Assembly (NCBI RefSeq): GCF_002812125.1
Contig: NZ_NPDQ01000009.1
Coordinates: forward strand, 1 to 64,000
Origin: Leptospira brenneri
Lineage (GTDB): Bacteria; Spirochaetota; Leptospiria; Leptospirales; Leptospiraceae
Reading direction: 5' to 3'
DNA: 64,000 nucleotides
The translations under genes were made by a program, and so were the position numbers. The notes below the pieces were generated by a model. That model saw only the letters and a program-made list of their open reading frames with translations, ran no database searches and was not told the DNA's origin. How positions within the stretch are numbered: the stretch's first letter is position 1; the number at the start of each line of letters is the position of its first letter. Shown here one piece after another: positions 57,659-64,000 of the stretch.

Positions 57659-58711
57659 TTGTCAGGTCCCATAGTACGTAATTACAAAGGAGGTTCCATC
57701 GTCTACTTCGAGAAAGACAAGGCGGAGGATATCTTTGTACTACAAAAAGGTCGTGTTGTACTAACTTACACGAATATCAACGGTGTGGAGCTGAAAGAGG
57801 ATGTAAAACTCGGTGAGTTTTTCGGAGTTAAGAGTGCCATAGGCCGCTATCCTAGAGAAGAAACGGCACAAGTCATTGGAGCTGCTACAGTTCTTGTCTT
57901 CAAAGTTCCTGAATTCGAGAAATTTGTCTCAGACAAAACCCATTTAATCATTAAAATGCTAAAAGTGTTCTCAAGCCAGCTCCGGCAGGTCCACCGCCAG
58001 GTTAGGGAAATCCTCGGCCAAGGGGAGGCCAAAAATCCTGCCTTCGAACTCATGAATGTGGCCGAAGTTTTTTACAAAAATGGAAACTTTGAACATGCCG
58101 CATACGCTTTTGAAAAATACTTACAACACTATCCGGACGGAATGTACGTAGACCGTGCAAGACAACTTGTAGACTTAGCTCGCAAAAAAACACCTTTTCC
58201 TCTCACAATACAAGAGTTAGTCTACAAACCAGAACCAGGAGCCCAAGCCGGTAAACTTCAGGAAATGCTAAAAACTATGGCAGTTCCAACGCAAAATTCT
58301 GGTTCTAATATCGATCCCAATTCCATTCTTTCCCAATACGATAAGGCCTCTACTCTTATGAATGCAGGAAAGTATGCAGAGTCGATCGACCTATTCAAAA
58401 CTGTGTCCGAGAGAACGGACTCAGTCACCCAAGAAGAAGAACAGTTTGTCGAAAACTCATTATTTTATATGGGTAAGTCTAGTTACAAAGCAAAAGACTA
58501 CCCGAGTGCCATCTCACATTTTTCTAATTTCATTAAAAAATATCCCAAAGGTCTCTTACTCAAAGAAAATCTTTATCACCTAGCACTTGCTACAGAATCC
58601 TCTGGTGACAAGGAAAAAGCCAAACAGTTATTCCAAAAGGTAACACAAATGCCACCTTTGGATGATAGTATCTCAGAAGATGCTAAGTCCAAATTGAAGG
58701 GAGGTAAGTAG
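57659..58711 (+). CDS. Cyclic-nucleotide-binding domain protein with TPR repeats
   Basis: From the TTG at 57659 the protein has 350 residues. The first 115 form a CRP-type nucleotide-binding barrel ([27 protein letters not shown]...LGEFFG), without a DNA-binding helix-turn-helix. TPR repeats follow in two groups (about 145-185 and 235-345, for example [23 protein letters not shown]). AGCGAGG 6 nt upstream supports the TTG; a GTG at 57590 lies inside the amidohydrolase gene and lacks one. It probably relays a cyclic nucleotide signal through protein contacts. It abuts the next CRP-family gene. Confidence 0.8.
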   Translation: MSGPIVRNYKGGSIVYFEKDKAEDIFVLQKGRVVLTYTNINGVELKEDVKLGEFFGVKSAIGRYPREETAQVIGAATVLVFKVPEFEKFVSDKTHLIIKMLKVFSSQLRQVHRQVREILGQGEAKNPAFELMNVAEVFYKNGNFEHAAYAFEKYLQHYPDGMYVDRARQLVDLARKKTPFPLTIQELVYKPEPGAQAGKLQEMLKTMAVPTQNSGSNIDPNSILSQYDKASTLMNAGKYAESIDLFKTVSERTDSVTQEEEQFVENSLFYMGKSSYKAKDYPSAISHFSNFIKKYPKGLLLKENLYHLALATESSGDKEKAKQLFQKVTQMPPLDDSISEDAKSKLKGGK

Positions 58712-59355
58712 TGAACGACCAAATGTTAGAAGCTATGTTTGGGAAATTTGGAAAGGTTTTCCAACCAAACGAAGTCCTATTTTGTGAATACGAACCAGGA
58801 AACGACTTCTACCTTATCAAAGAAGGAAAAGTCAAAATTACAAAAACCATTGGAACTAGTATCAAAACTTTAGATGTTTTGGAAGCCGGTGATATTTTAG
58901 GAGAGATGGCCATTCTCGAGGAACAACCTCGATCGGCAACAGCCATTGCGGTTACGGAAGTGAAGGCACTTAATTTCAATCGTGCTAATTTTGAAATGTT
59001 AATGACCAAGAACCCGGCACTAGCAATGAAACTCCTTCATATTTTTTCCTTTCGAATTTATGACCAAAAACGCCGTCTGATGATCCTTCTTATGGATGAT
59101 ATCATAGGAAAGGTTTGTGACGTCTTTGTAATGTTATACGAAAAACAATATAACAATGATGTTTATAACGAAATTATCCTTTCTGCTACTGTCGATGACA
59201 TTGCCAATTGGTGCGCCCAACCAGTGGGAGAAGTCCAAAAGGTTCTCATGCAGTATGTAAAAACAGGCAAACTAGATCTCTATCCGGATAAAATTGTTAT
59301 TCACAATATCTCCGATTTCCAAAGGATAGTGAATCAGAAACGTAAACCTACGTAA
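58711..59355 (+). CDS. Crp/Fnr-family regulator
   Basis: A 214-residue protein. The N-terminal cyclic-nucleotide-binding barrel is clear ([19 protein letters not shown]...[33 protein letters not shown]), followed by the long dimer helix and a C-terminal winged-helix region ([30 protein letters not shown]). The start is GTG, sharing a base with the preceding stop; an ATG at 58723 is possible. The pair of nucleotide-binding proteins is probably co-expressed. The tRNA gene begins 2 nt after its stop. Confidence 0.9.
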   Translation: MNDQMLEAMFGKFGKVFQPNEVLFCEYEPGNDFYLIKEGKVKITKTIGTSIKTLDVLEAGDILGEMAILEEQPRSATAIAVTEVKALNFNRANFEMLMTKNPALAMKLLHIFSFRIYDQKRRLMILLMDDIIGKVCDVFVMLYEKQYNNDVYNEIILSATVDDIANWCAQPVGEVQKVLMQYVKTGKLDLYPDKIVIHNISDFQRIVNQKRKPT

Positions 59356-59357
59356 AA

Positions 59358-59430
59358 GCTCCCATAGCTCAGGTGGATAGAGCACTAGTTTCCTAAACTG
59401 GGGACACAGGTTCGAATCCTGTTGGGGGCA
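59358..59430 (+). tRNA. tRNA-Arg (anticodon CCU)
   Basis: Seventy-three nucleotides fold as a full cloverleaf. The acceptor GCTCCCA pairs with TGGGGGC (one G-U), D-stem GCTC/GAGC, anticodon stem CTAGT/ACTGG with loop TTCCTAA (anticodon CCT), and T-arm ACAGG-TTCGAAT-CCTGT. Discriminator is A and CCA is not encoded. It reads AGG arginine codons. It lies 2 nt after the Crp-family gene and 6 nt before prmC, with no room for its own promoter between genes. Confidence 0.96.
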
Positions 59431-59436
59431 TAAGAT

Positions 59437-60321
59437 ATGGCGGAAGAACCAGGAACTCTACTTTATTATTTAAAACGGTCTACAGAATTTCTCGAGAAAA
59501 AGGAAATTCCAAACCCGCGTGTGGATGCCGAATGGCTTTTGTCTGATCTTCTCAATCTCCCACGCATCAAACTCTATTCTCAGTTCGAAATGCCTCTCGG
59601 CCAAAAAGAAATTGCTCTTTATCGCGAACGAATTGTAGAACGAAGTAAAAGAAAACCCGTAGCTTATATAACGGGTAAAAAAGGATTTCATAAATTTGAT
59701 TACTTAGTAACAGAAGATGTTCTCATTCCACGACCGGAAACAGAAGAACTAGTCGATTACCTTTGGAAAGGGAAAGAAAATCTAATTACAAATTCCTCCG
59801 GTGAAATCAAAATTTGGGATTTGTGTTCGGGGAGTGGATGTATTGGACTTAGTCTTGTCCAACTTTTAGAATCCAGCGTTGTGACTCTTTCCGATCTGTC
59901 AGAGAAAGCTATCGAAGTGAGCCGGCGTAATGCAGAAAAATACAATCTAACAGAAAAAACCGAATTTTATGTTTCTGATTTGGACTCATCCCTACCGAAT
60001 GATTTAAAATTTGATTTAATTGTCTCAAATCCTCCCTATATTCCTGAATCCGAAAAACCAGAAATTATGCCCGATGTATTGGAGTATGAACCACACTTGG
60101 CTCTCTTTGTTTCCGATTTTAAAGAATTCCACAAACGATTGTTATCTGTGGTTAAAAACAGATTACACCCGGGTGGAAAATTTATGATGGAGACCCATCC
60201 TTTGTACATGGATGATGTGGAAACTCTGGCAACCGAACTCGGCTTTTTATCTTCAAAAAGAATTTTAGACAGTTCCAAGAAAGAACGTTTTTTCTTTGCC
60301 GAAGCCCCTCCTCTTCCTTAG
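59437..60321 (+). CDS. prmC: Peptide chain release factor N5-glutamine methyltransferase
   Basis: Methylates the GGQ glutamine of release factors 1 and 2 with SAM. The 294 residues have an N-terminal helical domain with PRVDAEWLLSDLLNL, YITGKKGFHKFDYLVTEDVLIPRPETEELVD, motif I IWDLCSGSGCIGLSL and the catalytic NPPYIPESE. Only a G-rich stretch of the upstream tRNA acceptor arm (59424-59428) sits at ribosome-binding distance, so translation depends on the unprocessed or readthrough message or lacks a Shine-Dalgarno. It converges with the MarR gene with a 4-bp overlap. Confidence 0.95.
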   Translation: MAEEPGTLLYYLKRSTEFLEKKEIPNPRVDAEWLLSDLLNLPRIKLYSQFEMPLGQKEIALYRERIVERSKRKPVAYITGKKGFHKFDYLVTEDVLIPRPETEELVDYLWKGKENLITNSSGEIKIWDLCSGSGCIGLSLVQLLESSVVTLSDLSEKAIEVSRRNAEKYNLTEKTEFYVSDLDSSLPNDLKFDLIVSNPPYIPESEKPEIMPDVLEYEPHLALFVSDFKEFHKRLLSVVKNRLHPGGKFMMETHPLYMDDVETLATELGFLSSKRILDSSKKERFFFAEAPPLP

Positions 60322-60788
60322 GCTCCATTTTGTTGGCCCGCCATTTGAACAGAAGATTGAATTTTAAATAGAAGAAGATACAAATCTCTTTCCTCAGTAT
60401 CACTTAAATCCTTTCGGAATACCGCATCAGCAGAAGCGATGACAGGAAGTCCTTTTTCCCAAATCTCCCTTCCCTTTTTTGTCAGTCTTAAAATATAATA
60501 ACGTTTGTCTTCTGGAGAAACTTCTCGTTTCACCCAGGATTTTTTCACCCAACCATCCACTAGCCTTGAGACAGTGGTTTTATCCTTCACTAAGAGATCA
60601 CTCAAATCCTTCTGGCTAAGAATCTCGGATTCTACTACGGGTAGGAGCTGCATCCATTCTTCAAATCGCATCCCGATTCTTTTACTTTCGAATTCTTTTG
60701 CGAGAAACCGCCGCATTAGGAGGAGAGTTTCGCTCATATGAATGCCGAGATAGTTTGAAGTTCCTTTCACAACCCCCACTCCATTCAT
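60318..60788 (-). CDS. MarR-family transcriptional regulator
   Basis: A 156-residue winged-helix regulator. The core reads ESEILSQKDLSDLLVKDKTTVSRLVDGWVKKSWVKREVSPEDKRYYILRLTKKGREIWE, the recognition helix and wing of MarR proteins. An ATG at 60737 would drop 17 residues; the earlier ATG has a weak GGA before it. It is divergent from the alpha/beta hydrolase gene, and two palindromes lie between them. Autoregulation and control of the hydrolase are the natural inference. Confidence 0.9.
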   Translation of the reverse strand: MNGVGVVKGTSNYLGIHMSETLLLMRRFLAKEFESKRIGMRFEEWMQLLPVVESEILSQKDLSDLLVKDKTTVSRLVDGWVKKSWVKREVSPEDKRYYILRLTKKGREIWEKGLPVIASADAVFRKDLSDTEERDLYLLLFKIQSSVQMAGQQNGA

Positions 60789-60815
60789 TTTCCAAAACTA
60801 TTCAAGTCTTTTTTA

Positions 60816-60830
60816 GTTGCAAATTGCAAC
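60816..60830. promoter_or_regulatory. First MarR-type palindrome
   Basis: GTTGCAA-A-TTGCAAC, perfect 7-bp arms with a 1-bp centre, in the divergent MarR/hydrolase gap. The half-site GTTGYA is shared with the neighbouring palindrome. Confidence 0.65.
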
Positions 60831-60831
60831 C

Positions 60832-60856
60832 ATATAGTTGTATATTACAACTATAT
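60832..60856. promoter_or_regulatory. Second MarR-type palindrome
   Basis: Perfect 11-bp arms: ATATAGTTGTA (60832-60842) and its complement TACAACTATAT (60846-60856) around TAT. Its centre lies 21 bp from the first palindrome, about two helical turns, so two MarR dimers could bind the same face. It is a strong operator candidate. Confidence 0.75.
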
Positions 60857-60887
60857 GAAATTTACCAGAATTCCCAAAGGTTAACCC

Positions 60888-61766
60888 ATGAATTGGACAT
60901 ATCAAACAATCGAAAGAGAGGGTTTTGCCCTCCAAGTGGCAAGGACGAACACGGATGGACCGCCGTTATTTTGGATCGGCAGTGCCTTGTATTACCCTCG
61001 AGTGATCCCAAGGGCAATGGCGGAAAAATTTCAAATCACTGTGGTAGACCAAAGAGGATTTGCCAAACGAACGAACGTAGAAAAGGAAATAAGAGAAGAT
61101 TATGCCTTAGAAAAACTACTGGGTGATTTTGCTTTCCTGCAGAGAGAATTTAAAATTCCAACCTGTCCTGTTATCGGCCATTCCGGACATGGGTATATGG
61201 CTCTTAGTTACGCTGCAAAATTCCCCCAGTCCGTATCGAAACTTTGTATGATCTCCACAGGTCCAAGTCATGGAAGTCATATGTTGGAAGCCGAAGTTTA
61301 TTTCCAAAAAGAAGCATCCGACTTTCGCAAAACCGCACATTTAGAAAATCAAATCCAATTCCAAAAAAATTTAGAGAACAGTCCTCAGGATTTTTTCATT
61401 CACTACTGTGTGAGTTTGGAAGCAAAAGGTTTTTACCAAGTACCCTTTCCCTCTAGAAAATTCTGGGAAGGAATCCATACAAATAAATTAGCTTTTGATT
61501 ATTTATTTGGAGAGGTGTTTCGAGACATTGATGTATCGGAATACTTAAAAGATATTTCTGTACCGGTTTGGATTTGTATGGGAAAAGAAGACTTCCAAGT
61601 CGCACCCCATTATACTTGGGAAACCATTCTTAAAACCTTTCCCCAAGTCAAAATGACAGTCATTGATAAGGCAAGCCACTTGCCATTCTTAGAAAGGCCA
61701 GATGTATTTTTGGCAGAATTGCAAACCCGACTAGAAGAAATAAAAAAACCCGCTAACTTTCGGTAA
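60888..61766 (+). CDS. Alpha/beta-fold hydrolase
   Basis: A 292-residue hydrolase. The nucleophile elbow is GHSGHGYM, with DQRGFAKR earlier, an acid in CMGKEDFQV and the catalytic His in ASHLPFLERP. It resembles proline iminopeptidase or haloperoxidase-like esterases; substrate unknown. AAAGG 8 nt upstream supports the ATG. Control by the divergent MarR regulator is likely. Its final codons form part of the mdh terminator hairpin. Confidence 0.88.
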   Translation: MNWTYQTIEREGFALQVARTNTDGPPLFWIGSALYYPRVIPRAMAEKFQITVVDQRGFAKRTNVEKEIREDYALEKLLGDFAFLQREFKIPTCPVIGHSGHGYMALSYAAKFPQSVSKLCMISTGPSHGSHMLEAEVYFQKEASDFRKTAHLENQIQFQKNLENSPQDFFIHYCVSLEAKGFYQVPFPSRKFWEGIHTNKLAFDYLFGEVFRDIDVSEYLKDISVPVWICMGKEDFQVAPHYTWETILKTFPQVKMTVIDKASHLPFLERPDVFLAELQTRLEEIKKPANFR

Positions 61767-61774
61767 GCGGGTTT
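61742..61774 (-). terminator. mdh terminator embedded in the hydrolase 3' end
   Basis: AACCCGCT (61747-61754) and AGCGGGTT (61766-61773) form an 8-bp stem with an 11-nt loop. On the minus strand seven T residues follow, making a strong terminator for mdh. Half of the hairpin lies inside the hydrolase coding sequence, and the stop codon falls at the foot of the second arm. Confidence 0.82.
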
Positions 61775-61802
61775 CCTTCACATCTAAGGTGATGAAAAAA
61801 AA

Positions 61803-62786
61803 TTAACCAAGCATATCTTTTACTTCGTTTCTTTCTTCTTTCAACTCGTTGTGAGTGATGTCAAATTTTTCCTTACCGAAAGCATTGATTTCAAGACCAG
61901 TAACGATCTCTACTTTTTTTCCATCTGATTTGAGTGGGTATCCAAAGATAAGACCTTTGTCCACACCATACTCACCATTAGAGTGACATGCGGCACTGAA
62001 CCAGTCTCCTGGTTTTGTTGGAGTCACAATGTTATGCACAGTATCCACCACAGCATTGGCAGCAGAAGCAGCAGAAGAAGCTCCGCGTGCAGCGATGATC
62101 GCCGCTCCTCTTTTTTGAACGGTAGAGATGAAATCGCCTTTTAACCATTCCGCGTCAGAGATAAGGTCAGTGGCAGCTTTTCCGTTGATTTTAGCATTGT
62201 AAAAGTCAGGGTATTGAGTTGCAGAGTGATTTCCCCAAATCGCGACATTGGAAACATCTTTTACAAGAACGCCTGCTTTTTGAGCCAATTGTGTTTTGGC
62301 ACGGTTTTCATCAAGACCAGTCATCGCAAACCATCTGTCAGACGGAACACCTTTTGCGTTGTTCATGGCAATGAGTGCATTTGTATTACAAGGGTTACCA
62401 ACAACAAGAACTCTCACGTCACTGGCAGCATTCTTCTCGATTGCTTTTCCTTGTGTTGTAAAAATACCACCGTTGATTTTCAGAAGATCCCCTCTTTCCA
62501 TTCCTGCTTTTCTTGGAACAGAACCAACAAGTAGTGCCCAGTTGATATCACGGAACGCTTCATCAATATTAGAAGAGACAGATACTTTTTCTAAAAGAGG
62601 GAAAGCGCAGTCATCCAATTCCATAATGACACCTTTAGCAGCAGGGAGGGCTTGTTCCAATTCTAATAATTGGAGTTCCACTGCAGTGTCAGGTCCAAAC
62701 ATTTGTCCTGAAGCGATACGAAATAGTAGTGCGTATCCGATTTGTCCGGCAGCACCAGTAACAGCAACTTTTACTTTTTTGCTCAT
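61803..62786 (-). CDS. mdh: Malate dehydrogenase
   Basis: NAD(P)-dependent oxidation of malate to oxaloacetate in the TCA cycle. The 327 residues have the dinucleotide motif [31 protein letters not shown], the substrate arginines in [14 protein letters not shown] and the catalytic His in [12 protein letters not shown]. The pattern fits the cytosolic/plant-type group of MDH rather than the LDH-like group. It lies 31 nt downstream of the DsbA-like gene and ends at a clear terminator. Confidence 0.97.
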   Translation of the reverse strand: MSKKVKVAVTGAAGQIGYALLFRIASGQMFGPDTAVELQLLELEQALPAAKGVIMELDDCAFPLLEKVSVSSNIDEAFRDINWALLVGSVPRKAGMERGDLLKINGGIFTTQGKAIEKNAASDVRVLVVGNPCNTNALIAMNNAKGVPSDRWFAMTGLDENRAKTQLAQKAGVLVKDVSNVAIWGNHSATQYPDFYNAKINGKAATDLISDAEWLKGDFISTVQKRGAAIIAARGASSAASAANAVVDTVHNIVTPTKPGDWFSAACHSNGEYGVDKGLIFGYPLKSDGKKVEIVTGLEINAFGKEKFDITHNELKEERNEVKDMLG

Positions 62787-62817
62787 ATAAATTTTCCTTT
62801 AATTTTATAATTTATGA

Positions 62818-63888
62818 TTATTGTTTTAATTCTTTTTGGATGATCTCATCAAAGTTTTCGAAAGGTAATGCACCCGAAACAAAGATCCCGTTGATAAAAA
62901 ATGCAGGAGTCCCGCTCACACCTACTTTTTGACCATCTTGAATATCAGCATCAATTTCTGATTTTAAACGAGAGGCATCTTTCATACAGGCCTGGTATTT
63001 ATCTTTGGGAACACCAGCTTTTAATACCAAAGCATCCACATTACCCTTAGGTAAGTTTCCACTATTTTCAAAAAGGGTGTTAAATACATCCCAATACTTT
63101 CCTTCTGGGATAGAACAATTGGCAGCCATATGAGCATACATTGCATCTTGGTGGAAAGGAAGTGGAAAATCGCGGAAAACCCAACGGATTTGTCCTTTGT
63201 ATTTCTCTCGAAGTTTTTGGTTCACATCTTGGCTACGTTTACAGAAGGGACATTCAAAATCAGAAAATTCGATCACTGTAATTTTTGCATCTTTCGGACC
63301 AATGGAAGGATTATTTTTTTCCTCTACTGTGACTCGCACCGCTGCTGGTTCTTTGATCAAAAATTCAACAGGATACTTAGTTACGATATCACGATACACA
63401 GCTCGGCTATGTTCTTGTTCTTGTTGGTTTTTTAAAAATCCAACAATTTTGTCCTTTGTTTCATTTAGTGACTTACCACCTAACTGATCCTTATTGGAAA
63501 TATATACATTCAAAATTTCTTCTTCTGATGGTTCCCTAGGAGTGAACCCTTCATTGAGTACGTCTGATGGTTTGATGTTTTTATCTTTAGCAACGAGTTC
63601 AAATAGTTTGTCTTGTGCAAATTCACCAAGGGTATTTTTGATCAGGCTTTTGTATTCCGACTGGAATTTAGAATAGGCAATTGGTGAAGTTTCTTTCACA
63701 TCACTCAGGTCATATTTTTTTCCGCCGATACTCACTGCATCCTGGGTAATGTATTCCCTAACAAAAGAAGGGACACTGACAATAAAGAGAAGGGCAAAAA
63801 CGAGGTTGGTCGCAAGGACGATTTTGGAGATGGGATTTTCCATCCACTTTTTAAAAATATTTTCCATCCCTGCCAGCTTCCCGGCCAT
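62818..63888 (-). CDS. Membrane-anchored DsbA-like thiol oxidoreductase
   Basis: From the ATG at 63888 the protein has 356 residues. One membrane segment (KIVLATNLVFALLFIVSVPSF) precedes a helical SurA-N-like region (about 60-190) and a DsbA/thioredoxin-4 domain. The active site is FSDFECPFCKRSQD (CxxC) and the cis-proline is GVSGTPAFFINGIF. It should form or isomerise periplasmic disulfides. The frame stays open to the right edge of the window, so the true start may lie at 63867, 63888, a TTG at 63954, or outside. It is probably co-transcribed with mdh. Confidence 0.85.
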   Translation of the reverse strand: MAGKLAGMENIFKKWMENPISKIVLATNLVFALLFIVSVPSFVREYITQDAVSIGGKKYDLSDVKETSPIAYSKFQSEYKSLIKNTLGEFAQDKLFELVAKDKNIKPSDVLNEGFTPREPSEEEILNVYISNKDQLGGKSLNETKDKIVGFLKNQQEQEHSRAVYRDIVTKYPVEFLIKEPAAVRVTVEEKNNPSIGPKDAKITVIEFSDFECPFCKRSQDVNQKLREKYKGQIRWVFRDFPLPFHQDAMYAHMAANCSIPEGKYWDVFNTLFENSGNLPKGNVDALVLKAGVPKDKYQACMKDASRLKSEIDADIQDGQKVGVSGTPAFFINGIFVSGALPFENFDEIIQKELKQ

Positions 63889-64000
63889 AAAGCGGGCAAT
63901 CAAACGGAAAAAACTGAAAAAAAATAGATGAATTTCGCTAAAGCCATCCCACAAATTTCCGAAAATCTGAGGGAGGGAAAAGACAATTTTTTCCCAAAAG

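Overview
The window is chromosomal DNA of a spirochaete, very probably Leptospira. The evidence is low GC content, a spirochaete-type FlgE-FlgD-FliK hook cluster, an EF-G of the spirochaete/mitochondrial type, Leptospira-like lipoprotein signals, and a one-locus haem pathway preceded by an exact copy of the motif reported for the Leptospira regulator HemR. A full assimilatory sulfate pathway fits the saprophytic clade better than the pathogens, but that is inference. I see no phage, insertion sequence or CRISPR array. Genes are packed tightly, often overlapping by 1-30 bp.

Layout. 0.4-5.5 kb: two membrane histidine kinases, trpC and a STAS anti-anti-sigma factor. 5.6-12.4 kb: murD, a GAF/HD-GYP protein, a polytopic membrane protein and a large TPR protein with a methyltransferase-like C-terminus. 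12.5-16.2 kb, minus strand: fliK-flgD-flgE with a clear terminator. 16.4-30.1 kb: a sulfur island with the sulfate ABC transporter (sbp-cysT-cysW-cysA), cysH-cysD-cysN, a TauD-like dioxygenase with a BASS-type transporter, the sulfite reductase pair cysJ-cysI, and two siroheme genes. 30.1-33.5 kb: a lipoprotein, a NERD-nuclease/P-loop protein whose 3' end overlaps the RNase P RNA gene, a small secreted protein, and a tandem array of a 17-bp unit. 33.5-43.3 kb: msrB and the haem genes hemA-hemCD-hemB-hemL-hemE-hemN-hemG, with hemH convergent. 43.3-47.7 kb: topA (apparently without a canonical start codon), cysK, a HEAT-repeat protein and a PhaR-like regulator. 47.7-53.4 kb: two uncharacterised proteins, a thioredoxin-like protein, a UbiA-family prenyltransferase, a one-TM protein and a Trk/Ktr K+ transporter. 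53.5-60.3 kb: fusA, a LysM/degenerate-M23 protein, an amidohydrolase, two cyclic-nucleotide-binding proteins, a tRNA-Arg(CCU) wedged between genes, and prmC. 60.3-64 kb: a MarR regulator and divergent alpha/beta hydrolase sharing a double palindrome, mdh, and a DsbA-like protein that may run off the window.

How they work together: sulfate is imported, activated by CysDN, reduced by an iron-sulfur APS reductase (CysH; no APS kinase is seen) and by CysJI. CysI needs siroheme, which the adjacent CobA and SirC-like proteins make from uroporphyrinogen III. The haem operon 4 kb away supplies that same intermediate. CysK at 45 kb would use the resulting sulfide. The most unusual points are the ATC-like start of topA, the exact hem-box with a nearby array of TGACA repeats, the tRNA embedded in an operon, the short HemA, the cysteine-free FlgE and the TPR/methyltransferase-like fusion.
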